From Vogesella indigofera (lineage in GTDB: Bacteria > Pseudomonadota > Gammaproteobacteria > Burkholderiales > Chromobacteriaceae), in assembly GCF_003633895.1 (NCBI RefSeq), contig NZ_RBID01000013.1, positions 186,001-250,000 on the forward strand: DNA of 64,000 nt, given 5' to 3'. Position 1 is the first letter of the stretch. The number at the start of each line of letters is the position of its first letter. The notes below the pieces were generated by a model. The model was not told where the DNA came from. It made no database searches and worked only from the letters and a program-made list of their open reading frames with translations. Shown piece by piece: positions 10,353 to 19,220 of the stretch. Position numbers and translations under genes: made by a program.

Positions 10353-12305
10353 ATGAAGCAAGCCGCACGCCTGAAAGACCCGCACACCGAAGAACGCCAG
10401 CTGTACTGGCGGCTGCTGGTCGCCTACCTGTTCATGGTGCTGATGCTGTTGCTGCTGGTGGCGCGTTTCGTCTGGCTGCAGGTGTTCCAGTACGAACACT
10501 TCGCCACCCTCGCCCAGAACAACAGCATCTCGCTGGTGCCGGTGCAGCCCAACCGCGGTCTGATCGTCGACCGCAACGGCATCGAGCTGGCGCGCAACTA
10601 CGCCTCCTACACCCTGGAGCTGACCCCGGACAAGATCGACAACCTCGACGCCACCATCAAGGCGCTGGGCCAGGTGGTGCCGATCACGCCGCGCGACCTG
10701 AAGCGCTTCCAGAAATTCCTGTCGGAATCGAAGGACTTCGAGCCGGTCCCGTTGCGGCTGAAGATGGACGACGTCGAGGCGGCGCGGCTGGCGGCCAACC
10801 TGTGGCGCTTCCCCGGCGTCGAGGTCAAGGCGCGGCTGTACCGCGACTACCCGTACAAAGAGCTGACCAGCCACGTGCTCGGCTACATCGGCCGCATCGG
10901 GCCGCGCGAGAAGGACCGCCTCGCCGCGGACGAGAAGACCGCCAACTACCGCGGCGCCACCCACATCGGCAAGCTGGGGCTGGAAGCGGTGTACGAGGAC
11001 GACCTGCACGGCCAGAACGGCTTCGAGGAAATCGAGACCGACTCTGCCGGCCGCGCGGTGCGCTCGCTGCGCCGTACCGCACCGGTACACGGCAACACGC
11101 TGCAACTGGCGCTGGACATCCACCTGCAGGATGTCGCCGACAAGCTGTTCGGCGCCCGCCGTGGCGCGCTGGTCGCCATCGACCCGGGCAGCGGCGGCGT
11201 GCTGGCGCTGCTGTCCAAGCCCAGTTTTGACCCCAACCTGTTCATCGACGGCATCGACAGCCAGAGCTGGCAGAGCCTGAACAGCGACTGGCAGCGGCCG
11301 CTGATCAACCGCGCCATCCGCGGCATGTATCCGCCCGGCTCCACCTTCAAGCCGTTCATGGGCATGGCGGCGCTGGAAGCCGGTGCCATCACCCCGAACG
11401 AGATCCGCCCGGCGCCCGGCTACTTCACCCTGCCCGGCTCCAGCCACCAGTTCCGCGACTCCAACCCGCGCGGCAACGGCTCCGCCAACCTGGCCAAGGC
11501 CATCGCGGTATCCAGCGACACCTTCTTCTACAAGCTGGCGTGGGACATGGGCATCGACCGCATCCACCCGCTGCTGGCGCAGTTCGGCCTCGGCAGCCGC
11601 ACCGGCATCGACCTCGACGGCGAGGCGGTCGGCGTACTGCCGTCCAAGGAGTGGAAGGCGCGCCGCTTTGCCGGCACGCGCTACCGCGACGAGCACCGCC
11701 GCTGGCTGCCGGCCGACGTGGTCAGCATCGGCATCGGCCAGGGCTTCAACACCTACACCCCGCTGCAGATGGCCAATGCCACTGCCATGCTGGCCAACGA
11801 CGGCAAGGCCTTCCACCCGCACCTGGTGCAGAAGGTCACCGACGCCCGCAACGGCAAGACGCGCCTGATCGAGGCGGCGCCGTACAAGCAGCTGCCGTTC
11901 AAGCAGCAGCACTACGACTACATCAAGCAGGGCATGCGCGCGGTGATGCTGCCGGGCGGCACCGGCTGGCGTCTCGGCCAGGGCCTGCAGTACTCGATGG
12001 CCGGCAAGACCGGCACCGCGCAGGTGGTGCAGATCAAGCAGGGCGCCAAGTACAACGCCGGCGCGCTGGCCGAGCAGCACCGCGACCACTCCTGGTTCAT
12101 CGCCTTCGCCCCGGTGGAGCAGCCGAAGATCGCGGTGGCGGTGATCGTGGAAAACGCCGGCTTCGGCGCCACCGCCGCGGCGCCGATCGCGCGCGCGCTG
12201 TTCGACTACTACCTGACCGGCAAGCTGCCCGACGACATCCGCGGCCAGCTGGAAACCTTCCCGCCCTCGGCAACAGGAAAGCAAGATGCAAGTGTCGCTC
12301 GCTAA
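10353..12305 (+). CDS. mrdA: Peptidoglycan D,D-transpeptidase MrdA (PBP2)
   Basis: Elongation-specific class B penicillin-binding protein that works with RodA. The 650 residues have an N-terminal membrane anchor at about 20-42, a dimerisation domain and a transpeptidase domain. Active-site motifs are S330-T-F-K333, S387-S-D389 and K552-T-G554; SSD at the second motif is the usual PBP2 form. It is slightly longer than E. coli PBP2 (633). Its last 20 bases overlap rodA, so the partners are translationally coupled. Confidence 0.97.
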   Translation: MKQAARLKDPHTEERQLYWRLLVAYLFMVLMLLLLVARFVWLQVFQYEHFATLAQNNSISLVPVQPNRGLIVDRNGIELARNYASYTLELTPDKIDNLDATIKALGQVVPITPRDLKRFQKFLSESKDFEPVPLRLKMDDVEAARLAANLWRFPGVEVKARLYRDYPYKELTSHVLGYIGRIGPREKDRLAADEKTANYRGATHIGKLGLEAVYEDDLHGQNGFEEIETDSAGRAVRSLRRTAPVHGNTLQLALDIHLQDVADKLFGARRGALVAIDPGSGGVLALLSKPSFDPNLFIDGIDSQSWQSLNSDWQRPLINRAIRGMYPPGSTFKPFMGMAALEAGAITPNEIRPAPGYFTLPGSSHQFRDSNPRGNGSANLAKAIAVSSDTFFYKLAWDMGIDRIHPLLAQFGLGSRTGIDLDGEAVGVLPSKEWKARRFAGTRYRDEHRRWLPADVVSIGIGQGFNTYTPLQMANATAMLANDGKAFHPHLVQKVTDARNGKTRLIEAAPYKQLPFKQQHYDYIKQGMRAVMLPGGTGWRLGQGLQYSMAGKTGTAQVVQIKQGAKYNAGALAEQHRDHSWFIAFAPVEQPKIAVAVIVENAGFGATAAAPIARALFDYYLTGKLPDDIRGQLETFPPSATGKQDASVAR

Positions 12306-13383
12306 GCGCCTCACCCGCGCCATCATGGACCCGCTGGACGGCTGGCTGCTGGCGCTGCTCGCCGGCGTGTTCGTGCTGAGCATGATCGCGCTGTTTTCCG
12401 CCTCCAACCAGAGCTGGGCCAAGATCGACAACAAGCTGGTCTACACCGCGCTGTCGCTGCTCATCATGTGGCTGCTGGCACGGCTGAGTCCGCAGACGGT
12501 GATGCACCTGGCGCTGCCGCTGTATGTTGCCGGCGTGCTGCTGCTGGTCGGCGTCGAGCTGTTCGGCATCACCGTCAACGGTTCCACCCGCTGGCTGAAC
12601 GTCGGCATCGCCCGCATCCAGCCGTCCGAAATCATGAAGATCGCGCTGCCGATGATGCTGGCGTGGTACTTCCAGAAATACGAAACCACCCTCAACTGGC
12701 GTCACTACGTGGTGGCGGCGGTGCTGATCGTGATTCCCGGCCTGCTGATCCTGAAGCAGCCCGACCTCGGCACCGCCACGCTGGTGATGGGAGCCGGCTT
12801 TTTTGCGCTGTTCTTTGCCGGGCTGTCGTGGAAGATCATCATCGGCGGCGGCGTCGCCTTCCTCGCCAGCCTGCCGGTGGTGTGGAACCTGATGCACGAC
12901 TACCAGCGCAAGCGGGTACTGACCCTGATCGACCCGATGGAAGATCCGCTCGGCGCCGGCTACCACATCATCCAGTCGATGATCGCCATCGGCTCCGGCG
13001 GAGTGTGGGGCAAGGGCTGGCTGGCCGGCAGCCAGACCCACCTCGACTACATTCCGGAGCGCACCACCGACTTCATCTTCGCGGTGTACTCCGAGGAGTT
13101 CGGTCTCGCCGGCAACCTGCTGCTGCTGGCGTTGTACCTCGGCATCATCAGCCGCTGCCTGCTGATCACCGCGCGCGCGCCGACGCTGTACGGCCGGCTG
13201 CTGGCCGGCGCCATCACGCTGTCGTTCTTCGTCTACGTGTTCGTCAACATGGGCATGGTCGCCGGCATCCTGCCGGTGGTCGGTGTGCCGCTGCCGTTCA
13301 TGTCCTACGGCGGTACCGCCACCGTGTCGCTGGCCATCGGCCTCGGCATGCTGATGGGCATCGGCAAGCTGCAACGCCGCTAG
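12286..13383 (+). CDS. rodA: Peptidoglycan glycosyltransferase RodA
   Basis: SEDS-family glycosyltransferase that polymerises lipid II along the lateral wall. The 365 residues form about ten transmembrane segments. SEDS hallmarks are visible: GSTRWLNVG with IQPSE near 105-117, KQPDLGTA, and the C-terminal GVPLPFMSYGGTA. It overlaps mrdA by 20 bases and ends the mre operon, followed by a copy of the 13-base repeat. Confidence 0.97.
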   Translation: MQVSLAKRLTRAIMDPLDGWLLALLAGVFVLSMIALFSASNQSWAKIDNKLVYTALSLLIMWLLARLSPQTVMHLALPLYVAGVLLLVGVELFGITVNGSTRWLNVGIARIQPSEIMKIALPMMLAWYFQKYETTLNWRHYVVAAVLIVIPGLLILKQPDLGTATLVMGAGFFALFFAGLSWKIIIGGGVAFLASLPVVWNLMHDYQRKRVLTLIDPMEDPLGAGYHIIQSMIAIGSGGVWGKGWLAGSQTHLDYIPERTTDFIFAVYSEEFGLAGNLLLLALYLGIISRCLLITARAPTLYGRLLAGAITLSFFVYVFVNMGMVAGILPVVGVPLPFMSYGGTATVSLAIGLGMLMGIGKLQRR

Positions 13384-13393
13384 CGCGCGGCGC

Positions 13394-13406
13394 AAGGTTG
13401 GCCGCA
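13394..13406 (+). repeat. 13-mer AAGGTTGGCCGCA after rodA
   Basis: Exact copy ten bases past the rodA stop. The adjacent AAGCCGGCC gives only a weak hairpin. Confidence 0.85.
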
Positions 13407-13474
13407 AGCCGGCCATCCGGCCTAGACCATGCGGCCGATGGCGCGCCCACGGCCGGCGCGCTAGGCTGGACGCC

Positions 13475-13852
13475 ATGAAACCCGATCCCTCGCTGCCCCT
13501 GGTCTACGCCTGCTCCGGCTGCTCCAGCGCCGCGCAACTGGCCAACCACTTCGCGCTGCGCCTCACCCGCGCCGGCCACGCCGAGATGTCCTGCATCGCC
13601 GGCGTCGGCGGCCAGGTGCCCGCCTTGTTGCGTACCGCACGCAGCGGCCGCCGCATCCTGGCGCTGGACGGCTGTCCGCTGCGCTGCGTGCAGGGCTGCC
13701 TGCAGCAGGCCGGACTACACGCCGATCTGAGCATCGAGCTGTCCGACCACGGCGTAATCAAGCGCAAGCACGCCGATTTCGACCACGCCGACGCCGAGCG
13801 GCTGTGGCCGCAGCTGGTGGCGGCGGCGCAGGCGCTGCAGCCGCCGCGCTAG
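13475..13852 (+). CDS. Putative zinc-binding protein with DGC domain
   Basis: Small cytoplasmic protein of 125 residues matching the DGC-domain family, whose function is not established. Cysteines are placed as in that family: C13 and C16 (YACSGC), C40, then D65-G-C67 with C71 and C75 (ALDGCPLRCVQGC). The Cys pattern suggests metal binding or redox activity. It follows rodA after 91 bases but has no clear functional link to it, and it converges on azlD. Confidence 0.8.
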   Translation: MKPDPSLPLVYACSGCSSAAQLANHFALRLTRAGHAEMSCIAGVGGQVPALLRTARSGRRILALDGCPLRCVQGCLQQAGLHADLSIELSDHGVIKRKHADFDHADAERLWPQLVAAAQALQPPR

Positions 13853-13898
13853 GGCGCTCGCCACTGCCCGCATGCGATGCCAGCAGGCGCGGCCATCC

Positions 13899-13925
13899 TG
13901 CGCCGCGACCGGTCGTCGCGGCGCA
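13899..13925. terminator. GC-rich hairpin between convergent genes
   Basis: TGCGCCGCGAC and its inverted complement form an 11-base perfect stem around a five-base loop, between the stops of the DGC gene and azlD. No T-run is attached on either strand, so the terminator role is inferred from position only. Confidence 0.4.
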
Positions 13926-14006
13926 GCCCAAAACAGGATCACATCGGATAGAAGATAAAAAGACGCTCGTTCGCAGCGGCCAGCGCCGCCGCGCAGGCGG
14001 CTTACC

Positions 14007-14327
14007 TCACAGCAGCCAGCGCCACAGGCCGTACACCACGAAACCGCTGACGATCGCCGCCAGCGTGTGACGGCTGAAGAACGCCACCGCCGCCGCGGCG
14101 AGGGTGCCAGGCAGGTAGGCATTGCCCGGCGACAGGTCGATGGCGCCCTGCGGCGCCAGCGCCATCGGCACGATCAGCGCGGTCAGCACCGCCGCCGGCA
14201 CGTAGTGCAAGGCGCGTGACAGCCAGGCCGGGAAGCTCAGCTTGTGGCCGAATACCAGAAAACTCAGCCGGATGCCGTAGGTGACCACGATCATGCCGGC
14301 AATGGTCAGTAGCAGTTGCAGGCTCAT
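14007..14327 (-). CDS. AzlD-type branched-chain amino acid exporter, small subunit
   Basis: Membrane protein of 106 residues with about four hydrophobic segments, of the AzlD/YgaH family that partners AzlC to export branched-chain amino acids or analogues. The early [10 protein letters not shown] and the [14 protein letters not shown] segment are typical. Its ATG overlaps the azlC stop as ATGA. Substrate cannot be read from sequence. Confidence 0.85.
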   Translation of the reverse strand: MSLQLLLTIAGMIVVTYGIRLSFLVFGHKLSFPAWLSRALHYVPAAVLTALIVPMALAPQGAIDLSPGNAYLPGTLAAAAVAFFSRHTLAAIVSGFVVYGLWRWLL

Positions 14328-15046
14328 GTCGTCTCCTTCATCTCTGGTTTACCGATCGCCGCCAGCCTTTCGGCCAGCACGCCGCCGGCCACCCCGGCCA
14401 GCGCCGCCAGCATCAGTCCCAGCTTGAACGGCAGCTCGCGCGCCAGCAGCGCCACCACCCCGGCCAGCAGCGCCGCCACCAGCACCGGCCGCTTTTTCAG
14501 CTGCGGCGCGACGATGGCGGCAAAGGTGGCCACCATCGCGAAATCCAGCCCCAGATCGGCGAGGCCGGGCACGCTCTGCCCCAGCAACACGCCGATGATG
14601 GTCCACAGCTGCCAGTTGCCGTACATCGCCAGCGACGAGCCCAGCCAGTACCAGGCGCCGTCGAACTCGTTGTCCTGCTGCCGCAGCTGGTGCTCGACCA
14701 CGGCGAAGGTCTCGTCGGTGAGCCAGAACGCCAGCGACCAGCGCCAGCGCGCCGGCAGGTGGCGGGCGTAGGGCAGCAAGGTGGCGCTGTACAGTGCGTG
14801 GCGCAGGTTGACGACAAAGGTGGTCAGCCAGATCACCGGCAGCGCGGTGCCGCTGCCGATCAGGCTGACGGCGATGAACTGCGACGAGCCGGCAAACACC
14901 AGCGCCGACAGCGCCAGCGTCGCCCACGCCGGAATGCCGCTGGCGATCGCCAGCGTGCCGAAGATGACGCCGAACGGGGCGGCGCCGACCAGCATCGGCA
15001 GCGAATCGCGGGCACCGGCCAGCAGCGGGGGAAATCGTTGCGACAT
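14324..15046 (-). CDS. AzlC-type branched-chain amino acid exporter, large subunit
   Basis: Inner-membrane protein of 240 residues in the AzlC/YgaZ family. The family signature [13 protein letters not shown] lies near 22-34, [14 protein letters not shown] near 50-65, and [11 protein letters not shown] in the centre. I use the ATG at 15046; the open frame runs upstream into a 13-mer repeat that happens to supply another ATG at 15076. A candidate operator at 15102-15117 lies 55 bases upstream and is repeated upstream of the AraC regulator next door. Confidence 0.88.
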   Translation of the reverse strand: MSQRFPPLLAGARDSLPMLVGAAPFGVIFGTLAIASGIPAWATLALSALVFAGSSQFIAVSLIGSGTALPVIWLTTFVVNLRHALYSATLLPYARHLPARWRWSLAFWLTDETFAVVEHQLRQQDNEFDGAWYWLGSSLAMYGNWQLWTIIGVLLGQSVPGLADLGLDFAMVATFAAIVAPQLKKRPVLVAALLAGVVALLARELPFKLGLMLAALAGVAGGVLAERLAAIGKPEMKETT

Positions 15047-15062
15047 GCTTGCTCCACAGCAA

Positions 15063-15075
15063 AAGGTTGGCCGCA
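15063..15075 (+). repeat. 13-mer AAGGTTGGCCGCA upstream of azlC
   Basis: Exact copy between the azlC start and its candidate operator; it would lie in the azlC leader transcript. Confidence 0.85.
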
Positions 15076-15101
15076 TTGTAGGCCGCCGCCAGCGGCGCCG
15101 T

Positions 15102-15117
15102 CTTGAACGATCTTGCG
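15102..15117 (-). promoter_or_regulatory. Candidate AraC operator upstream of azlC
   Basis: CTTGAACGATCTTGCG here is identical over all 16 bases to 16001-16016 upstream of the AraC gene. Both sit 54-55 bases before a minus-strand start codon. Conserved spacing and identity make a shared regulator site likely; the AraC protein between them is the natural candidate. Confidence 0.65.
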
Positions 15118-15121
15118 CCGG

Positions 15122-15946
15122 CTAGCTGCGCACCGCGCGCTGGTACGCCGCAGGCGTCACCCCCAGCGCGGCACGAAAGGCGCGCGTCAGGTGCGGCTGG
15201 TCGGCAAAGCCCAGCTGCGCCGCCACCTGCCCGGGCGCCACGCCCTGCGCCAGCAGCTGGCGCGCACGCGCCACGCGCAGCTGGTTGCGCCACGCCACCG
15301 GCGGCAGGCCGAATTCGGCGCGGAAGCTGCGGTTGAGGTGCCACGGCGACAGGCCGGCGCTGTCGGCCAGCTGCTGCAGCGACAGGTTGTCGGCGAGGCG
15401 GTCGGCCAGCAGCGCACGCACCTGCTGCAGCCGCGGCTGGTCGCGTGCCAGCACCCGCTCGCGCACGCCCATGTGCCGCTGCAGCACGTCGGCAAACACC
15501 GCGTACAGCGCGCTCTCGCGCTGCAGCCGGTCGTGACACTGCGCCAGCAACGGCTGCAGCAGCGCCAGCCGCCGCGCCAGATCGAGATCGTAGATCACCG
15601 TCTGGCGGAAGAACGGCTCCACCGGGCGCCCGGCCAGCTGGCTGGCGAGGCCGCGGATCAGCGTCGCCGACGGGTAGAAACCGCGATAGCCCCAGCCGGC
15701 GGCATCGGCCGATTCGCCGGTATGCACCTCGCCGGGATTGATCAGCACCAGCGCGCCGACGCCGGCGACGTGCGAACTGCCGTGGTAGCGGTAGGACTGC
15801 GCGCCCAGCGTCAGCGCGTTGACCACGTACTCCTCGTGAAAGTGCGGGGTGAACACCTGCCGGGTGTAGAACGCGTCCAGACACTCCAGTGGCGCGATGT
15901 CGTCGGCGCGGAAGTAGCGGGCGTATTCGGCAGGAACGGCGGACAT
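15122..15946 (-). CDS. AraC-family regulator of the AzlCD exporter
   Basis: Transcription regulator of 274 residues with an N-terminal cupin-like sensing domain (HFHEEYVVNAL, LVLINPGEVHTGE) and a C-terminal double helix-turn-helix. The latter has SLQQLADSAGLSPWHLNRSFRAEFG and the family-typical GFADQPHLTRAFRAALGVTPAAYQR. The ATG at 15946 precedes MSAVPAEYARYF. It is upstream of azlC in the same direction with its own gap and presumably controls azlCD and itself, because identical 16-base sites precede both. It resembles the second AraC protein at 61947-62777 in both domains. Confidence 0.88.
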   Translation of the reverse strand: MSAVPAEYARYFRADDIAPLECLDAFYTRQVFTPHFHEEYVVNALTLGAQSYRYHGSSHVAGVGALVLINPGEVHTGESADAAGWGYRGFYPSATLIRGLASQLAGRPVEPFFRQTVIYDLDLARRLALLQPLLAQCHDRLQRESALYAVFADVLQRHMGVRERVLARDQPRLQQVRALLADRLADNLSLQQLADSAGLSPWHLNRSFRAEFGLPPVAWRNQLRVARARQLLAQGVAPGQVAAQLGFADQPHLTRAFRAALGVTPAAYQRAVRS

Positions 15947-16000
15947 GGTGACGGCTCGGCAGGGGATGGCAGCATTCTGGCACAGCCGCCGCGGCGGGGG

Positions 16001-16016
16001 CTTGAACGATCTTGCG
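16001..16016 (-). promoter_or_regulatory. Candidate AraC operator upstream of its own gene
   Basis: Second exact copy of CTTGAACGATCTTGCG, 54 bases before the AraC start at 15946. Suggests autoregulation. Confidence 0.65.
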
Positions 16017-16037
16017 GCCACCCCTGCCGCCGGCCGC

Positions 16038-16682
16038 TTAGGAACCGGCCATGAAGGTGCGGATGCCGGAGCCGATGAACTGCACCCCGACGCAGATCAG
16101 CAAAAAGCCCATCAGCCGGCCCAGCACCTCGGTGCCGGCGCGGCCCATGCGCGCCGCGATCAGCGTCGACGAGCGCAGCACCAGCCAGGTCACCAGCGCG
16201 GTGCTGACGATGGCGAGCATGGTCATGCCGAAGGCGAGCAGCTTCTCGGTGCGGCTGTGCAGTTCGGCAATCTCGGTGGCGATGCCGATCACCACCGCGA
16301 TGGTACCGGGGCCGCTGATGCCCGGCATCGCCAGCGGGAAGAAGGAATAGTCCTCGCGGCGGTTGGTCTTCGGCGCCATGCCCGGATCCTGCGACAGGAA
16401 CAGCATGCGGTAGCCCAGCACCGCCACCACGAAGCCGCCGGCGATACGCAGCGCGCCGAAGGAAATGCCGAACGCGGCCAGGATCAGGTTGCCGGCCAGC
16501 AGGCACACCAGCATGATCGCCGCAGCGTAGACGCAGGCCATGCGCGCCTGCTGCGCACGGCGCAGCTCGCTCATGCCCTGCGTCAGCGACACGAACAGCG
16601 GGATCTTGGACAGCGGATTGGTGATCACCAGCAGGCTCACCAGCCCGCCAAACAGGAACTGCAGATACAGGGTCTTGAACAT
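16038..16682 (-). CDS. MarC-family integral membrane protein
   Basis: Inner-membrane protein of 214 residues with six predicted transmembrane segments, of the MarC (UPF0056) family. Family marks are LVITNPLSKIPLFVSLT near 17-33, the PLAMPGISGPGTIA loop in the centre, and a C-terminal GVQFIGSGI. Function is unsettled; some members have been treated as exporters. Start is the ATG at 16682 (MFKTLYLQF); the open frame extends upstream without family support. It converges with nothing and ends just after the AraC operator region. Confidence 0.87.
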   Translation of the reverse strand: MFKTLYLQFLFGGLVSLLVITNPLSKIPLFVSLTQGMSELRRAQQARMACVYAAAIMLVCLLAGNLILAAFGISFGALRIAGGFVVAVLGYRMLFLSQDPGMAPKTNRREDYSFFPLAMPGISGPGTIAVVIGIATEIAELHSRTEKLLAFGMTMLAIVSTALVTWLVLRSSTLIAARMGRAGTEVLGRLMGFLLICVGVQFIGSGIRTFMAGS

Positions 16683-16896
16683 CGTTCTTCTTGATCTGGA
16701 AGTAAGGATCCGGAAATAAGGCCAGCGGCCGCCGCAAGCAGCGGCAGCGCGGGCAGGCATTGTAGCCAGCCGTCGTCGTGGGCGAAACCGGCGGCACGGT
16801 AATCGTGACCATGGGGCCAGCTGCGACATTATGCCGCAGCTGGCGGCGGAGGCTGCGTGCTATGCTCTTCGCCACTGCAACCTGCCCTCGCACACC

Positions 16897-17358
16897 ATGA
16901 AAAAACTCGCCCTTGCCGCACTCGCCGGCCTGCTGTCGCTGCCCGCCCTTGCCCATGACTACAGCGCCGGCGCGCTGAAGATCGACCACCCGTGGAGCCG
17001 CGCGATGCCGGCCAGCAGCCCGACCGCGGCGGTGTTCATGACCATCAGCAACAGCGGCGGCGCCGACCGGCTGCTGGCCGCCAGCACGCCACAGGCGGCG
17101 CGCGCCGAGCTGCACCAGCACCTCAACGACAACGGCGTGATGCGCATGCGCGAAGTCAGCGGCGGCATCGTGCTGCCGGCCGCCGGCCAGGTAAAGCTGG
17201 CTCCCGGCGGCCTGCACCTGATGCTGCTGCAGATACCGAAACAGGCGGTCAGCGGCGACCGCTTCCCGCTACAGCTGCAATTTGAAAAAGCCGGCAAGGT
17301 CACCGTAGAGGTCAGCGTGGAAAGCGGCATGGCACCCGTCCACCCCGCCGGCCACTAA
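16897..17358 (+). CDS. Periplasmic copper chaperone PCu(A)C
   Basis: Secreted 153-residue protein with an Ala-rich signal peptide (MKKLALAALAGLLSLPALA, cleavage near 19). The copper site is readable as H73, M84, H107 and M109, matching the spaced H-M-H-M pattern of the family. Members deliver Cu(I) to cytochrome oxidase. It stands alone here; the oxidase genes are not in the window. Confidence 0.9.
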   Translation: MKKLALAALAGLLSLPALAHDYSAGALKIDHPWSRAMPASSPTAAVFMTISNSGGADRLLAASTPQAARAELHQHLNDNGVMRMREVSGGIVLPAAGQVKLAPGGLHLMLLQIPKQAVSGDRFPLQLQFEKAGKVTVEVSVESGMAPVHPAGH

Positions 17359-17371
17359 GCCTGCCCATCCC

Positions 17372-17392
17372 CGCCCGGCACCACGCCGGGCG
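17372..17392 (+). terminator. Hairpin after the copper chaperone
   Basis: CGCCCGGC, loop ACCAC, GCCGGGCG: eight perfect pairs 13 bases past the stop. No T-run follows, so it is a weak candidate for an intrinsic terminator. Confidence 0.4.
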
Positions 17393-17410
17393 GCGCCTGC
17401 CATCGCGCTG

Positions 17411-17432
17411 TTGCGGCCAACGTTGGCCGCAA
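17411..17432. repeat. Perfect 22-base palindrome made of two repeat halves
   Basis: TTGCGGCCAACG joined to its reverse complement, i.e. two inverted copies of the repeat word fused at CG with no loop. It lies between the copper chaperone and the chemoreceptor. Confidence 0.8.
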
Positions 17433-17546
17433 ACCCCGCCCCACCCGTAACTATTCACCAATCGCCGCCTCACCAACAACATAATCGTTTTTCATATTAT
17501 TTCTCCGCTACACTCGAGCAACGACTCTAGCCTGCGGAACAACACC

Positions 17547-19157
17547 ATGAAAATATCGCAACGATTGGGCCTGTTGATTGCACTGGCCATCAGCGGCCTG
17601 CTGATCCTCGCCGTCACCAGCTTCCTGCAGCTCAACCGCGTCTACAACGAGCTGGAACACATCAGCGACAACGTGATGCCGAGCATGCAGACCCTGGCCG
17701 CCTTCGACAGCGCGATGCTGGAGCAGCGCAACTCGCTGCTGGCACACATTCTCAGCAGCGACGACAGCAAGATGGGCGAGATCGCGCAGTCCTTCGCCGA
17801 GCACAGCCAGCATGCGGCCGCCGCGCTGGACCAGTACGCACCGATGATCGTCAACGAGCAGGACCGCGACTACCACAGCAAGCTGAAGGAGGGTCTCGCC
17901 GAGCTGAACCGCGTCTACGCGCCGATCCTGGACGCCTCGCGCAGCAACCGCAAGGAAGAGGCACAGGTGATGGCCAACAGTGCGCGGGTGATCTTCCAGC
18001 GCATCAACGGCATCTCCAAGCAGCACACCCAGTTCAACCAGCAGCTGGCCGACAGCGCCAAGCAACACGCCATCGACGTCAACCTGCAGGCGAAGTTGAT
18101 TGCCGCCACGGTGGCCGCGGGCGCCATCCTGCTGCTCTGTTTCAGCGGCTGGCGCACCTACCGCCAGGTGGTGGGCAGCGTCAGCCGTGCGCAGCAGAGC
18201 ATCCGCCAGCTGGCCGAGACGCTGGACTTCACCACCCGCTGCGAGGTGCAGGGCAAGGATGAGATCGCCCTGATGCTGGGCGCCTTCAACCAGCTGATCG
18301 CCAAGATGCAGGACAGCCTGCGCACCATGATCACCGCCGCGCGCGACGTGTCGCAGTCCGCCACCGAGCTGGCCGGCTCCGCCAGGCAGGTCGCCGCCGG
18401 CTCCTCCGCGCAGAGCGAATCCGCCGCCACCATGGCAGCGGCGCTGGAACAGATCACCGTCAGCATCAACCATGTCGCCGACCGCGCCCTCGAGGCCAAC
18501 CACCTGGCGCAGGACACCGGCGCGCGCGCGCAGCAGGGCGAGCAGGTGATCGGCGACACCACGCAGTCGATCGAAAGCATCGCCGGCGCCGTCGGCAGTG
18601 CCTCCAGCGAGATGGCACAGCTGGTAGACCGCACCCGCGACATCGCCACCGTGGTCAGCGTGATCAAGGATGTCGCCGAGCAGACCAACCTGCTGGCGCT
18701 GAACGCGGCAATCGAGGCCGCCCGTGCCGGCGAGACCGGGCGCGGCTTTGCCGTGGTCGCCGACGAGGTGCGCAAGCTGGCCGAGCGCACCGCGCTGTCG
18801 ACACAGGAGATCGCGCAGATCATCAACGCGATCCAGAGCGTGTCCGGCTCCGCCGCCGAGCGGATGCAGGGCGCGGTCCACAACGTGGAAAACGGCGTCG
18901 GCGAGGCGGCCAAGGCGCGCAGCACCATGCAGTCGATTTCCGATGTCGCCGGCCAGAGCCGGCATCTGGTCGGCGAGATCAGCAGCGCCATCCGCGAGCA
19001 GGGCAGCGCCGCCAACAGCATCGCGCAGCAGGTGGAAACCGTGGCGCAGATGGCGGAGGAGAATTCCGCCGCCGCCGGCCACGTCACCGAGCTGGCCAAC
19101 CGCCTGCAGGGCCTGTCGCAGGGCATGGAACAGGAAGTGTCGGTATACCGCGTCTGA
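17547..19157 (+). CDS. Methyl-accepting chemotaxis protein
   Basis: Inner-membrane chemoreceptor of 536 residues. It has a first transmembrane segment at about 8-28, a periplasmic helical sensor of about 150 residues (four-helix-bundle type), a second membrane segment at about 184-202, HAMP to about 255, then the cytoplasmic signalling hairpin. The conserved tip [19 protein letters not shown] starts near 377 and continues into [18 protein letters not shown]. The ligand is unknown. No other chemotaxis genes are nearby. A bidirectional terminator follows. Confidence 0.95.
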   Translation: MKISQRLGLLIALAISGLLILAVTSFLQLNRVYNELEHISDNVMPSMQTLAAFDSAMLEQRNSLLAHILSSDDSKMGEIAQSFAEHSQHAAAALDQYAPMIVNEQDRDYHSKLKEGLAELNRVYAPILDASRSNRKEEAQVMANSARVIFQRINGISKQHTQFNQQLADSAKQHAIDVNLQAKLIAATVAAGAILLLCFSGWRTYRQVVGSVSRAQQSIRQLAETLDFTTRCEVQGKDEIALMLGAFNQLIAKMQDSLRTMITAARDVSQSATELAGSARQVAAGSSAQSESAATMAAALEQITVSINHVADRALEANHLAQDTGARAQQGEQVIGDTTQSIESIAGAVGSASSEMAQLVDRTRDIATVVSVIKDVAEQTNLLALNAAIEAARAGETGRGFAVVADEVRKLAERTALSTQEIAQIINAIQSVSGSAAERMQGAVHNVENGVGEAAKARSTMQSISDVAGQSRHLVGEISSAIREQGSAANSIAQQVETVAQMAEENSAAAGHVTELANRLQGLSQGMEQEVSVYRV

Positions 19158-19176
19158 GGCGCTCACACCCACGCAA

Positions 19177-19201
19177 AAGGGCCGCCCGGTGGGCGGCCCT
19201 T
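19177..19201. terminator. Bidirectional terminator between chemoreceptor and glpQ
   Basis: AAGGGCCGCCC, loop GGT, GGGCGGCCCTT: 11 perfect pairs with A/T runs on both sides, between two convergent stops. Confidence 0.85.
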
Positions 19202-19220
19202 GTCATTGCCGGCTGCGGGC

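Noticed and set aside
10344-12434. A 696-codon open frame antisense to mrdA, and similar long antisense frames at 40534-42468 and 54974-57004
   Set aside because: High GC produces long stop-free antisense frames. They lie exactly over strong known genes and have His/Arg/Gln-rich composition with no domains.
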